In this document: positions 24,801-35,098 of the stretch, one piece after another
Layout of the letters: the number at the start of each line of letters is the position of its first letter
How positions within the stretch are numbered: the stretch's first letter is position 1
Origin: JAAYCI01 sp964472465
Lineage (GTDB): Bacteria; Bacillota; Clostridia; Oscillospirales; Ruminococcaceae
Assembly: GCA_964472465.1 (NCBI GenBank)
Contig: CAYYLW010000006.1
Span: 1-46,124 of the forward strand
Length of the DNA: 46,124 nt
Reading direction: 5' to 3'
The notes under the pieces: generated by a model
Seen by the model: only the letters and a program-made list of their open reading frames with translations
Databases searched by the model: none
What the model was told of the DNA's origin: nothing
Translations under genes and position numbers: made by a program

Positions 24801-27404
24801 ATGCCTATGAATGCACAGAATTTTTATTTGGAAGGCACATTTTTGGTGCTTCTGTTCCTGCTGTATAACTATTTTGTGTTTGAGTTTTCAGACCAAATAC
24901 TAGATGAGCCGCGATTGAAAAGACCACTTCGCCTACTTGTGGGGCTTTTCAATGCCTGCATTGCCGTGGGGCTTACTTTGATTCCTTCGTCCTCTTCCCG
25001 CACATCCTATCTGGTTGTTATGGCCATTCTTTTCGTTGAATTTCTATTGTTTTACAAAGATACCTTGCTGCGTGTGCTGCTTATTACACTCTCCTTTACA
25101 CTGCACATCATGGCCATGCGGGCCATCTGCACCAGCATCCTATCCATCCTTACCGGAAAGACCATTTTTGCCCTGGTAGATAACCACTTTTGGCTGGTCG
25201 TCTCCATGGGCATCACTTTTTTAATTTTAGACTTAATGCTGTTTTTGATTCTCAAATTCATTCCAGTGAAGGTCATTCGCATCATCAACCAGCATTCCGA
25301 ACAGCTCATTTTCATGACAATCTGGCTAGCTGTAGCCAACTTGTACTTCCTGTTTAACGCAAAGGTCTATAAGTTAAATTCCGCCTATGATTTCATTGTG
25401 CAAAACCAACTGGCCGTGTCTCTTGCACTGCTATTTGGCATCTACATCGTGCTGTTTTTCACTCTCAAAACCGGGGAGCTCCTGAACTACAAGGAACAAA
25501 ACAGTGAACTGTTGCAGGCGGTGGAAAATGAACAGCAATTTCGTGATTCCGTTATCAATGACGCCATGATGGTGTATGAGGTAAACCTGACCACAGATTC
25601 TCTTATCCAAGGCCTGGAAGAATATCAGGCTGTGGTGGAGAAACTTGACCATAAATACAGTGCCCTCGTGCTTGCACTGGCAGGAAAAATTATTTATCCG
25701 GACGATGTGGAAACCTTTGTAGCACGCGCTTTGCCGGAACACTTGTTGGCTGAATATCACCAAGGAAAAAGTGAGACCTCGGCTGAGTATAGACGACTAA
25801 AATCGGATGGGGGCTTTCTTTGGGCCCGGGCTGTCACCAATTTTTACCGGGACACAGCAACAGGAGACATCAAGGCATTTACCTACATCAAAAATATTCA
25901 AGAAGAGAAACTATTGGAACTGGAACTCAAAGAAAAAGCCGAAAAAGACTCTTTGACGGGGCTATACAACAAGGGAACCACAGAAAAGATGATTTCGGAT
26001 TATTTAGCCATACAAAGTGACTTTCCTTTGAAGGGTTCCCTATTCATGATAGACGTGGACAATTTCAAAGAGGTAAACGATAACCTCGGCCATACCTTTG
26101 GTGACATGGTCCTATGTGAACTGGCGGATAAACTTCGGGAGATTTTTAGGACCCAGAAAGAGCCCAAAATGAAAGACCACAGGGAAGATATCATAGGGCG
26201 CGTTGGAGGAGACGAATTTGTTGTGTTTATGAAAAACACAAGCAACACGCGTACCATTCAGGCAAAGGCACAAAGCATTTGTAAGGCATTTCGGCTCAAA
26301 TACACCTGCAATGATGGACGCCAAATTGCCGTTTCTGCCAGTGTGGGTATTGCGTCCTATCCACAGCACGGCGAAACTCTGGCAGACATTTTACGCAGTG
26401 CGGATATCGCCTTATATCAGGCCAAGAGAACAGGAAAAAACGCCTTCTGCGTGTATGCGGGAGAGGCCTTTTCCGGTTACGAAGGAAAGCGTAAGGAAAT
26501 TGTGCAAGACAGGAACCTGCCACAGAAAAGTTTTCGGCAAAACCGTATAGAATATGTATTTAAAGTTTTGTATGATGCAGAATCCACTGCGCCCGCTGTA
26601 CAAAGTGTGCTGGAAGTTTTGGCCAGTAGCCTCAATTTTTCCCGGGGATATATTTTTGAGATAGAGGACGAAGGACGTGTTGTTTCCAATACCTTTGAAT
26701 GGTGTGCCGATGGTATTGAACCACAAATACACAAGCTACAGAAATTACCTCTCTCCTCTGTGGCCACAGCCATGCAATCCTTTGCAAAAACGGGCAGTTT
26801 TATCTTGGGTAGTTTGTCTGAACTTTCGGCGGAAGAACGGGCTGTATTGGAACCGCAAGGAATTCAATCCATGCTGCAATTTGGCATTATAGAAAATGGC
26901 CAAGTACTCGGGTTTATCGGGTTTGACGACTGCAAAATAGAACGAAGCCCCACCCTGACAGAAATTGATGAAATGGCGACCCTGTGCCATATACTATCCA
27001 CTTTTATTCTAAAACAACGTCATTCCGAGCAAGCCGTGCGTCAAAGTGAGCTATTTTTGGCGTTGGCAGAAAGACTCGACTCCTTGGTATATGTGATGGA
27101 ACCAAGCACATACCGGCTTTTATATGCGAACGAAAAAGCAAAACAATGCTTCAAAAACAAAAATGCCACCGGCTGCTGCTATGCACTGCTAAAAAGTAGG
27201 GCTACCCCTTGTACAGACTGCCCCACCCCTTCTTTAAACGAGACTAGCCCCCAACTTTGGCGACAGGAAGAAAATGGCCAAATCACCATGGCCTGCCTGC
27301 TAGAATGGGCAAAAAACGAACCCGCATGCCTACTATGCTGTGGCCCTCCTTCTGCTTTGGGCTGTTCTTGCCCCCATGACCTTAGCGGGGCAGAGCTTTC
27401 ATAA
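24801..27404 (+). CDS. Membrane diguanylate cyclase (7TM-like, PAS, GGDEF, GAF, degenerate PAS end)
   Basis: 867 residues. The first 225 form about six to seven membrane helices. A PAS-like segment (245-370) leads into a GGDEF domain with KDSLTGLYNKGT, FMIDVDNFKEVND (metal Asp) and active-site GRVGGDEF (GGDEF at 469-473). No RxxD inhibitory site precedes it; the four relevant residues are HRED. A GAF domain (about 570-720) and the start of another PAS (ALAERLDSLVYVMEPSTYRLLYANEKA) follow. The last 40 residues are Cys-rich and do not resemble a domain, which suggests a 3' frameshift. It should make cyclic di-GMP in response to a membrane or cytosolic signal. A probable phosphodiesterase gene follows 20 nt later. 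Confidence 0.87.
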   Translation: MPMNAQNFYLEGTFLVLLFLLYNYFVFEFSDQILDEPRLKRPLRLLVGLFNACIAVGLTLIPSSSSRTSYLVVMAILFVEFLLFYKDTLLRVLLITLSFTLHIMAMRAICTSILSILTGKTIFALVDNHFWLVVSMGITFLILDLMLFLILKFIPVKVIRIINQHSEQLIFMTIWLAVANLYFLFNAKVYKLNSAYDFIVQNQLAVSLALLFGIYIVLFFTLKTGELLNYKEQNSELLQAVENEQQFRDSVINDAMMVYEVNLTTDSLIQGLEEYQAVVEKLDHKYSALVLALAGKIIYPDDVETFVARALPEHLLAEYHQGKSETSAEYRRLKSDGGFLWARAVTNFYRDTATGDIKAFTYIKNIQEEKLLELELKEKAEKDSLTGLYNKGTTEKMISDYLAIQSDFPLKGSLFMIDVDNFKEVNDNLGHTFGDMVLCELADKLREIFRTQKEPKMKDHREDIIGRVGGDEFVVFMKNTSNTRTIQAKAQSICKAFRLKYTCNDGRQIAVSASVGIASYPQHGETLADILRSADIALYQAKRTGKNAFCVYAGEAFSGYEGKRKEIVQDRNLPQKSFRQNRIEYVFKVLYDAESTAPAVQSVLEVLASSLNFSRGYIFEIEDEGRVVSNTFEWCADGIEPQIHKLQKLPLSSVATAMQSFAKTGSFILGSLSELSAEERAVLEPQGIQSMLQFGIIENGQVLGFIGFDDCKIERSPTLTEIDEMATLCHILSTFILKQRHSEQAVRQSELFLALAERLDSLVYVMEPSTYRLLYANEKAKQCFKNKNATGCCYALLKSRATPCTDCPTPSLNETSPQLWRQEENGQITMACLLEWAKNEPACLLCCGPPSALGCSCPHDLSGAELS

Positions 27405-27424
27405 AGTGCACATCGAGGTGGATC

Positions 27425-29713
27425 ATGAAACGAAAATCTGTTGGCCTTTCTTCTATGTGGCGTCTACTTTGCCTATTTTTGGCCATTTTGCTTCTGGTGT
27501 TTGGCGGCATTTTGTTATATGGCACAGCACTTAAAAAAACCTTGACCGAAACAGTCGAGCAAACTTTGGATGAGACCTTACGGCAATACCAGTTTAGCTT
27601 CAATTCTGCGATGAACTCCGAAATGAAAATGCTGAAAAACATAGCGCATTCCGTAGGGTATCTACCCGACAACAAAACCACCGTATTGTCGTTTTTGCGA
27701 GAAAAAACCGAATTGACAGACTTCACCTATATCAGTGTGGTGGGCATGGATGGAAGAGGGGTTGCAAATACCGGGAAAATCATTGATTTTTCGGGCTATG
27801 GCTATTTCGAAAAGGCCCGGCAAGGGAAAACTGTTTTTTGGGGCCCGGTGCGGTCTAGCATCGATGGTAGTGAAGTGAACCCTGTTGCCACACCAGTGCT
27901 GGTGAATGGTGAAATACAAGGGGTGCTGGTCGGTTCCTATTCTAAAAAGGCATTGGACGCGCTCCTACTTCCCTCGTTTGAAGGTGATGGCTATGCCTTT
28001 GCCATAGACAAATTGGGTAATATCATGCTCTCCTCACAAAATGACCATACCTACACCACTGGGGACAATTTGTTCCGTTCCTGGGAAGGTGTCACCTTTG
28101 CCCATGATTATACACTTCAAGCCATTTTGGACGATATTGCCCTACGTGAAACAGGACATACGCAATATATAGTGGACGGTGTCCTACGTTATGCGCACTA
28201 TGCGCCGTTGGCCCAAAACGGCTGGTACATTGTTGCCGTGGTTCCAGAAATGGTGGTCAAGCAAGATACCGAATTGTTGATGCGATACACCATTTTGCTG
28301 GCTACGGTGGTGATGCTTTGCTTTATATTATTTATCCTCTATACTCTTCACATTCAGCACAAGGCAAACAAGCAAAAACAGCAGCATATTCAAGAATTGG
28401 AACAAGCTGCTTACTATGATGAGCTAACAGGCTTGCCTAACACACGAAAGTTTAAACAAGAGGCCGCAGCGGCTGTTTTGGAAAACCCCACAACCACGTT
28501 TGTCATGGCCAAACTGGATATTGCCAATTTCAAGATGGTCAATGAGATGTTTGATCATGAAACAGGGGATGTGATTGTGCGTTGCGTGGCCCAGCTGATA
28601 GCCGGACTGCGGGAACAGATGGAACTGACGAAAGGTTCTTTTGCCCGCATCAACGCCGATGAATTTTTGATTATGGATGTTTACACCGGTAGCCAAGAGG
28701 AACTTTTGACGCGTAGTCTCGCTTTTGAAACTGCCTTCCACGATAGGATGCGGGAGGTACTTGGCTCTCATAAAATTGAGTTTCGGTATGGGCAGTATTT
28801 GATGGAGCCCGGAGAATGTGACATTGGGGCCTGTATTGAAAAGGTCTATTTGGCACACAGAAGGGCAAAATCCATCAAGGGACGAAAAGTATATTGCTAT
28901 GATAAAAAGCTAAAAGAAATGGCTATACGTGATATTGAGATGGAAAACCAGATGGAGGAGGCCCTACAAAACGGCGAATTTGTCCTGTATCTTCAGCCAA
29001 AATATGCGCTAAAAAACAACACCATTGCCGGTGCAGAAGCTTTGGTAAGGTGGAAAAAGCCCGGGGGAAGCCTGATTCCACCCGGTGATTTCATCCCCCT
29101 ATTTGAGCGCAATGGCTTTGTGGTAACGCTGGATATGTACATGCTGCGGCAGGCCTGTGCGCTGCTGGCCGCCTGGCAAGAAAATGGCCAAGAAATGGTT
29201 CCCATCTCTGTCAATTTTTCCCGCTTACACCTTACTAACCCACACTTTGTAGAAGAAATTTGTGCCATTGTGGACGAATACCACCTAGACCACTGCTACA
29301 TTGAGATAGAACTGACTGAAACAACCATCCTCAACAATGCAGAGGTGTGGGAAGTTATTTCCCACAGCTTGCATGCGGCAGGCTTCCGCCTTGCTATGGA
29401 TGATTTCGGCGCCGGCTAGTCCTCTCTGGGGGTACTGAACAATCTGCTGGTGGATATCATCAAGCTAGACAAGTGCTTTTTTGGCCCGTACAAGTACCCC
29501 GACCGCTCTAAAACAGTGGTAGAATGCATGCTTCAAATGGCCCAAAAGCTACACCTGCACACGGTGGCCGAGGGTGTGGAAACCGAAGAGACAGTGGCAC
29601 TTTTACAAGCCGCGGGCTGTGATACCGTACAGGGCTATTATTTTGCTCAGCCAATGGATGTATTTCAGTTTGAAGAGCTATTTCATGCGGGCGAAACCCA
29701 TAAAGAATACTGA
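27425..29713 (+). pseudogene. Cache-GGDEF-EAL protein gene interrupted by a single amber codon
   Basis: The frame is open for 664 codons, has TAG at 29417-29419, and continues in the same frame to TGA at 29711-29713. The N terminus has a membrane helix (13-35), an extracellular Cache-type domain (about 45-275) and a second helix (288-308). The GGDEF domain is degenerate: RINADEF replaces RxGGDEF (410-414). The EAL domain keeps GAEALVRW, SVNFSRLH, EIELTET and MDDFGAG, then the stop falls exactly at the conserved Tyr of DFGAGYSSL. The remainder (IIKLDKCFF, VAEGVETEE, GYYFAQP) is intact. A TAC or TAT to TAG change would explain it. Truncated product would lack the catalytic Lys and Glu. Readthrough or sequencing error remain possible. 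Confidence 0.88.
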
Positions 29714-29770
29714 TGGATTCTGCACAAAGTTTCTTTCTTTAGTTTGGTAGTTTTTCCCTGGGAAAAATGA

Positions 29771-29799
29771 TTGACAAGACATAGACGTATTGTTATGAT
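29771..29799 (+). promoter_or_regulatory. Strong sigma-A promoter for the SDR-SurE operon
   Basis: TTGACA (29771-29776), 17-nt spacer, TATGAT (29794-29799): a near-consensus promoter. Just past the expected start lies the imperfect symmetric CGAAT-AAGCC-ATTCG (29814-29828), a possible operator. Confidence 0.75.
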
Positions 29800-29835
29800 G
29801 GTTGCAATCAATCGAATAAGCCATTCGTTAGAGTA

Positions 29836-29891
29836 GAGAAAAACGATGGATTCCCATATTTGTGGGGAATTCTTGCGTTTTTCTCTTTTTT
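29836..29891 (+). terminator. Leader terminator/attenuator-like hairpin upstream of the SDR gene
   Basis: GAGAAAAACG (29836-29845) pairs with 29876-29885. An inner stem ATTCCC/GGGAAT (29850-29855 with 29865-29870) extends it, and TTTTTT (29886-29891) follows directly. It lies about 30 nt after the promoter start and 80 nt before the first gene, so readthrough must occur for operon expression. Confidence 0.65.
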
Positions 29892-29969
29892 GTTGTAACA
29901 AGCGGCACCAAGGAAACCAAAACCAAGGCAGTGTTCAGCCATGCCACAGGAAGAAAGGGAGTTTTACAC

Positions 29970-30752
29970 ATGCATGCACTCACAGATTTTCATCTAGGGC
30001 TCTTCTCTCTAAAAGGTAAAAACGCCATTGTCACCGGGGGCAACTCCGGCCTTGGGCAGGGTTTTGCCGTAGGACTTGCGAAAGCAGGGGCAAACATCTT
30101 GGCGGTTAGCGTGGTGGACGATGGAGGCGAAACCCAAAAACTGGTGGAGGACTGCGGCGTGCAGTACAAGCTGGTGATGGCCGACATCACCGCCGAAGGC
30201 GAATGCAAACGCGTGGTGGACGCCTGCCTTGCGGCCTTTGGTAGCGTGGACATCTTGGTGAACTGTGCGGGACGCGGCATCAATATCCAAGACGTGACAA
30301 AGTTTGGTAAAGATTCCTGGGACAAGGTGGTGGCCCTCAACCTCTCGGCCGCGTTTGAAATGACCCATGAGGCCTGCAAACCCATGATTCAGCAGCAGAG
30401 CGGGAAAATCATCAACATCGGCTCCCTCTTCACCTTCCTGGGCGGCCAGTGGGACCCTGCCTATGCCGCCACCAAACACGGCATCGCGGGACTGGGCAAA
30501 GCCATGTGCGACGAACTGGCCCAATGGAATATCCAGGTGAACACCATCGCCCCGGGCTACTTTGCCACCAAGCTGACTGAAGATACCCGCGCGAATGAAG
30601 CCGCCAGCCGGAAGATTTTAGATCATATTCCCGCCAACCGCTGGGGGGATGTGTACGACTTGATGGGCGCCTGCGTGTTCCTGGCCAGCGACGCTTCCAA
30701 CTATGTAAACGGCACGGTATTGACCGTGGATGGGGGATACCTGGTTCGTTAA
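29970..30752 (+). CDS. Short-chain dehydrogenase/reductase (KduD/gluconate-5-dehydrogenase-like)
   Basis: 260 residues. NAD(P)-binding TGGNSGLGQG, NCAGRG, catalytic Ser in IINIGSLFTF, the AYAATKHG catalytic Tyr/Lys and the C-terminal YVNGTVLTVDGGYLVR make an intact classical SDR. The N-terminal LFSLKGKNAIVTGG resembles 2-keto-3-deoxygluconate and gluconate dehydrogenases. I start at ATG 29970 after AGGGAG; upstream codons belong to the leader hairpin. It is the first gene of the operon and probably interconverts a hydroxyl and a keto group on the imported sugar acid or polyol. Confidence 0.9.
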   Translation: MHALTDFHLGLFSLKGKNAIVTGGNSGLGQGFAVGLAKAGANILAVSVVDDGGETQKLVEDCGVQYKLVMADITAEGECKRVVDACLAAFGSVDILVNCAGRGINIQDVTKFGKDSWDKVVALNLSAAFEMTHEACKPMIQQQSGKIINIGSLFTFLGGQWDPAYAATKHGIAGLGKAMCDELAQWNIQVNTIAPGYFATKLTEDTRANEAASRKILDHIPANRWGDVYDLMGACVFLASDASNYVNGTVLTVDGGYLVR

Positions 30753-30825
30753 AATATCGTACAGTAGGGTTATTTCATGCGGATGGTGCACGAAAAATGG
30801 AAGTATTGGAAAAGAGGAGTAGAAT

Positions 30826-32106
30826 ATGAAAGCTGAAACCAAAAGAAAATGGCTTACCTTTACCATCGTCTGCCTTACCACCGGCGTTATCACCGAACTA
30901 CCCTACCTGCGCTGGGCACTATATGAGCCACTGCGGGAATTTCTAGGGCAGGACAACACCACCTTTGGTCTTTCCGCCAGCCTGTTTGGGCTTCTCTCCA
31001 TGATTCTATATATCCCCGGCGGCTGGATTGCCGACCGTATCTCCCACAAAACCCTGTTCACCGTTTCCTCCATTGGCTGCGGCTTGCTGGGCTTTTGGAT
31101 GGCCACAGCCCCCAGCTTCCCCATTGTGATGCTGATTCATGCCCTGTGGGCCATCACTAACATCGGGCTGTTCTGGCCCACCATGACCAAAGCCATTGCC
31201 CTGCTGGAGGACAAAAGCGGGCAAGGCAAGGTATTCGGCCTGTTTGAGGGCGTGCGCGGCATCTTTGTGGTGGTGATGTGGCTGGGCCTGATGAAGGTGT
31301 TTGAGTTGATGGGCGGCATCTCCGCCGTCATCATCACCATGTCCATCCTGTCTGTAATATGCGGAGTGCTCTCCTTTTTCTTCATGCCCAGCAACAAGGG
31401 CGCAGGCGAAACCAGCAGTGTCAGCATCCTAAAAGATATGGGCAAGGCTGCCAAGTTCCCTGCCACATGGCTGTGCGCCGGTACCATTCTCTGCGTCTAT
31501 TCTGTCTATTCCGCCTCTTCCTACATGCAGCCTTATGCCGAAACCGTGCTGGGCATGACAGCCGTGGCCGCCGGCTATGTTGGCATCATCCGTAAGGATA
31601 TCATCCGCCTGTTTGCCGCCCCCATCAGCGGCTTTGTCTCTAAACAGTGGGGCGGGCGCTGTGCGGCCCTCATTGGGGTATTCGGTATCCTGTTTGTCAT
31701 CGCCCTGGCGGTTCTGCTGGGCCTGCCGGTAGGCGGCAACTTCGTGGTGGTTTCAGTCATCATCATGCTGGTTTCTTCTTTTGCGGTGTATGGTATGCGG
31801 GGCATGTACTACGCCATCATTGGTGAGGCAGGCACCCCCAAAAGCATCTATGGCACTGTGGCCGGTCTGGCCATGTTCATCGGCTTCTCGCCAGACTTTT
31901 TCAATCCCACCCTCATTGGTAGCTGGCTGGACAAATACCCCGGTGCACCGGGCTACCGAATGGTATTCACTTACATGCTGATTACCATGCTGGTGGGGCT
32001 GGTGTTTGTGCTGCTGCTGATGCGCAACAACAAAAAATATGCCGCCAAATTAGACGCAGCGCAGGCTGCCGCCCCGGTGTCCACCACGGCAGAAGCGGCG
32101 GAATAG
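30826..32106 (+). CDS. MFS transporter
   Basis: 426 residues with about 12 membrane helices. The loop 2-3 signature GGWIADRISHKTLF is visible, along with WPTMTKAIALLEDKSGQGKVFG and FEGVRGIFVVVMW in the N half. The C half opens after an internal loop (PSNKGAGETSSVSILKDMGK). The composition resembles sugar/organic-acid porters. The gene follows the dehydrogenase and precedes a sugar kinase, so it probably imports their substrate by proton symport. AAAGAGGAG precedes the ATG. Confidence 0.9.
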   Translation: MKAETKRKWLTFTIVCLTTGVITELPYLRWALYEPLREFLGQDNTTFGLSASLFGLLSMILYIPGGWIADRISHKTLFTVSSIGCGLLGFWMATAPSFPIVMLIHALWAITNIGLFWPTMTKAIALLEDKSGQGKVFGLFEGVRGIFVVVMWLGLMKVFELMGGISAVIITMSILSVICGVLSFFFMPSNKGAGETSSVSILKDMGKAAKFPATWLCAGTILCVYSVYSASSYMQPYAETVLGMTAVAAGYVGIIRKDIIRLFAAPISGFVSKQWGGRCAALIGVFGILFVIALAVLLGLPVGGNFVVVSVIIMLVSSFAVYGMRGMYYAIIGEAGTPKSIYGTVAGLAMFIGFSPDFFNPTLIGSWLDKYPGAPGYRMVFTYMLITMLVGLVFVLLLMRNNKKYAAKLDAAQAAAPVSTTAEAAE

Positions 32107-32175
32107 CAATATCTACCGGCAAACCATATGACGGGGGCACCGCTGCCCCCTATCCCAGAAAAGGACAAAACCCCT

Positions 32176-33609
32176 ATGAAATATGTAATTGGTATAGACG
32201 GCGGCACCCAGAGTACCAAAGTAACCATCTTTGACCTGGAGGGCCGGGTGCTGAGCGAAGAAAAAGTGGCCTTGGCCCCCCTGTATTCCCCGGATGCCGA
32301 CACCGCCGAGCACCCCGGAGACGACCTGTGGGACTCCATGCAAAAAGCTTGCAAGGGGGCCATGAGCCGTTTTGCGGGAGACCCCGCGGACATTGTGGCC
32401 ATCGGCCTTGGCAGCATTCGCTGCTGCCGCACCTATTTAAAAAAAGACGGCACCCTTGCCTATCCTGTCATCAACTGGATGGACAAACGCCTAGCAAAGC
32501 CCTACCCCGGCGATATCCCGGATTTCCAGTATCTCAGCACCACGACAGGTTATCTTTCTATCCGCATGACCGGCAACTACCTAGACACCGCCGCCAACTA
32601 CGAGGGCGTATATGGCCCCTTTAGCAAAGAGACCTGGCAGTGGAGTGATGACGAGGCCGACTATGCCTCCTTCAACCTGAAGCGGGAGAACCTGCTGGAT
32701 TTGGTGATGCCTGGCGAACGACTGGGCGCTGTAACGCGGCAAGCCGCCCTGGCCACTGGTCTACCCGAAGGCTGCCCGGTGATTGCCACCGCCAATGACA
32801 AGGCCGTGGAGGGCCTGGGCGCAGGAATCATCGACGACGACACATGCCTTGTCTCCCTGGGCACTTATATCGGCGGCATGATAAAAGGGGGCGTTTTTAA
32901 TGACAGCGCCACCCACTACTGGTCCAACCTCTCAGCCATCCCGCACCAATACCTGTATGAGGGGATGACGGGTATACGCCGCGGTATGTGGAGCGTTTCG
33001 TGGTTCAAAGAGGTGATGGGCGGACCCTGGCAAGCCCTGGCCGACCAAGAAAACACCAGTGTGGAGGCGCTTTTGGAACGGGAGGCCCGCGAGGTGCCCG
33101 CCGGTAGCCACGGGTTATTGACCGTGCCTGAGTTCCTCTCCCCCAACAACCTGCCCCACCGCAAGGCCATGATGATTGGCTTTGACGGGCGGCACAAGCG
33201 CGCGCACATCTACCGCTCCATTCTGGAAGCCATCACCCTCACCATGCACATCAGTATGGCCGATATGTTCCGGGAGTTAGGGTATACGCCAAAGCGTCTT
33301 ATCGTCTCGGGCGGCGGCTCTAAATCCGATTTATTCATGCAGATTTTTGCAGATGCCTTTGGCATGCCAAGCGTGCGCAACGAGATAACAGACGCGGCGG
33401 GTGTGGGCGCCGCCATCTGCGCCGCGGTGGGCGTGGGTGCCTACCCCAGCTACGAAGCGGCGGTAGCGAAGATGGTGCGTACCAAGGAAACCTTTACCCC
33501 CAATATCGCCAACACGAAGCTGTACGCGGATATCGAAACAAATATCTACCGCAAAATCAAAGAGTATTCAGACCCCATCAACCAAGAAATCTACAAGTTG
33601 TTCGGCTAA
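32176..33609 (+). CDS. FGGY-family carbohydrate kinase
   Basis: 477 residues. The N-terminal phosphate-binding IGIDGGTQSTKVTIFD, substrate loop VINWMDKR, second domain LVSLGTYIGGMI and the ATP-site signature LIVSGGGSKSDLFMQIFADAFGMPSV are all present. Family members phosphorylate xylulose, ribulose, gluconate, erythritol, glycerol or related compounds. ATG 32176 follows AAAAGGA. Linked to an SDR and an FAD oxidase, it probably phosphorylates a keto-sugar or polyol; the exact sugar is not visible. Confidence 0.92.
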   Translation: MKYVIGIDGGTQSTKVTIFDLEGRVLSEEKVALAPLYSPDADTAEHPGDDLWDSMQKACKGAMSRFAGDPADIVAIGLGSIRCCRTYLKKDGTLAYPVINWMDKRLAKPYPGDIPDFQYLSTTTGYLSIRMTGNYLDTAANYEGVYGPFSKETWQWSDDEADYASFNLKRENLLDLVMPGERLGAVTRQAALATGLPEGCPVIATANDKAVEGLGAGIIDDDTCLVSLGTYIGGMIKGGVFNDSATHYWSNLSAIPHQYLYEGMTGIRRGMWSVSWFKEVMGGPWQALADQENTSVEALLEREAREVPAGSHGLLTVPEFLSPNNLPHRKAMMIGFDGRHKRAHIYRSILEAITLTMHISMADMFRELGYTPKRLIVSGGGSKSDLFMQIFADAFGMPSVRNEITDAAGVGAAICAAVGVGAYPSYEAAVAKMVRTKETFTPNIANTKLYADIETNIYRKIKEYSDPINQEIYKLFG

Positions 33610-33637
33610 CACGGCAAAACAGAAAGGAACAAACGCC

Positions 33638-35086
33638 ATGATAAGCAACCCGGAAATTGTACAACTGATGCAAGAAATTGTGGGCAAGGACAATGTGGTA
33701 ACAGACCTTGCTGTGTTGCAAGATGCCACCCATGACCGTTTCCGCAAATATGAGGGCTACAACGGCGTGTTCACAAACCCCCTGCCCGCGGCTGTGGTGT
33801 TTGTGCAAAACACAGAGCAAGTCTCGGCTGTGCTGCGTCTATGCAACGCAAAAAAAATCAATGTGGTGCCCCGCACCGGGCATTCGGCCACCGAGGGGGG
33901 CCTAGAAACCCTGGTGGAGGGAAGCATTGTACTGGATGGCTCCCACATGAACAAAATACTGGATATCGACCCAGTGAATATGCAGGCCACCGCTGAATGT
34001 GGTGTAGTATTGGAAGATTTGGAGAACGAGGTACGCAAACAAGGGCTGACCACCGGGCACTCCCCACAGTCTAAGCCTATTGCCATGATGGGGGGCCTTG
34101 TGGCCACACGCTCCATCGGCCAATTTTCTACCATGTACGGCGGTATTGAGGACATGCTGGCAGGGGTGGAAACCGTGTTCCCCGATGGCACCATCTGCGA
34201 TATCAAGGCAGTGCCCCGCCGCAGCGCCGGGCCGGACATCCGCCACGTGGTGCTGGGCAACGAGGGCACCACCAACTTCATTACTAAAACCACCGTGAAA
34301 TTGTGGAAATACTACCCGGAATACAACGAGTGCCTGGGCTTCACGCTGGACAAAATGCAGGACGGCCTGCGCATCATGCGCGAGGTGATGGTGGAGGGCT
34401 ACCGCCCCGCCGTTGCCCGCCTTTATGACGCCGAGGACGGCAAGGAGCATTTCTCCCACTTCGCCAGTGGTAAATGCGTGCTGCTGTTTGTAACCGATGG
34501 TCCCCAGCTTCTCAGCCACGCCACGGCCGAGGGCATTCGCGCTATCATGGCCCAGCACCCAGAGTGTACCCCTGTGGAATCGAAGTTAATTGAGACCTGG
34601 TTTGCCAACCTGAACTGGGATGCCGCGCGCATCGAGGAGGAGCGCCTAGAGGTGCTGGAAACCAAAAACGTCTGCTGCACCACCGAAATTTCCGCCCCCT
34701 GGAGCGCCGTAGAGCACATATACGAAATTTGCACAAAACGCATCCCCGCCGAAATTCCCGACCTCACCGTGTTTGGTGCGCACGCCTCCCACTGCTACCA
34801 AAACGGTATCAACCTGTATTTCGTATACTGGTACAATGTGGTGGACTGCGCCCCCGAGGAGGAAATCAACAAATACCACCTGCCCATCAAAAAAATCATC
34901 TGTGAAGAAACCATCAAGGCAGGGGGCTCGATGTGCCACCACCATGGTGTGGGCAAACACCGCGTGCATTGGATAGACAAAGAGCATGGCTCCGCCCTGT
35001 ATATCGTGGAAAAGCTGAAAGCCGCGTTTGACCCGAACGGCGTGATGAATATTGGGACCATTCTTCCCTACAACGGCAAAAAATAG
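33638..35086 (+). CDS. FAD-linked oxidase (VAO/GlcD/AGPS-like)
   Basis: 482 residues. The FAD-binding PCMH fold is visible: FTNPLPAAVVFVQNTEQVSAVLRLCNAKKINVVPRTGHSATEGGLE, then GLTTGHSPQSKPIAMMGGLVATRSIGQFSTMYGG and PRRSAGPDIRHVVLGNEGTTNFIT. The last motif resembles both D-lactate/glycolate oxidases and alkyldihydroxyacetone-phosphate synthase. Conserved His pair in the C-terminal MCHHHGVGKHRVHW. Immediately followed by EtfB and EtfA genes, so it probably delivers electrons from a 2-hydroxy acid or polyol to the Etf pair, similar in layout to Etf-linked lactate dehydrogenases of anaerobes. ATG follows GAAAGGAA. Confidence 0.9.
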   Translation: MISNPEIVQLMQEIVGKDNVVTDLAVLQDATHDRFRKYEGYNGVFTNPLPAAVVFVQNTEQVSAVLRLCNAKKINVVPRTGHSATEGGLETLVEGSIVLDGSHMNKILDIDPVNMQATAECGVVLEDLENEVRKQGLTTGHSPQSKPIAMMGGLVATRSIGQFSTMYGGIEDMLAGVETVFPDGTICDIKAVPRRSAGPDIRHVVLGNEGTTNFITKTTVKLWKYYPEYNECLGFTLDKMQDGLRIMREVMVEGYRPAVARLYDAEDGKEHFSHFASGKCVLLFVTDGPQLLSHATAEGIRAIMAQHPECTPVESKLIETWFANLNWDAARIEEERLEVLETKNVCCTTEISAPWSAVEHIYEICTKRIPAEIPDLTVFGAHASHCYQNGINLYFVYWYNVVDCAPEEEINKYHLPIKKIICEETIKAGGSMCHHHGVGKHRVHWIDKEHGSALYIVEKLKAAFDPNGVMNIGTILPYNGKK

Positions 35087-35098
35087 CAGGAATTCGTT

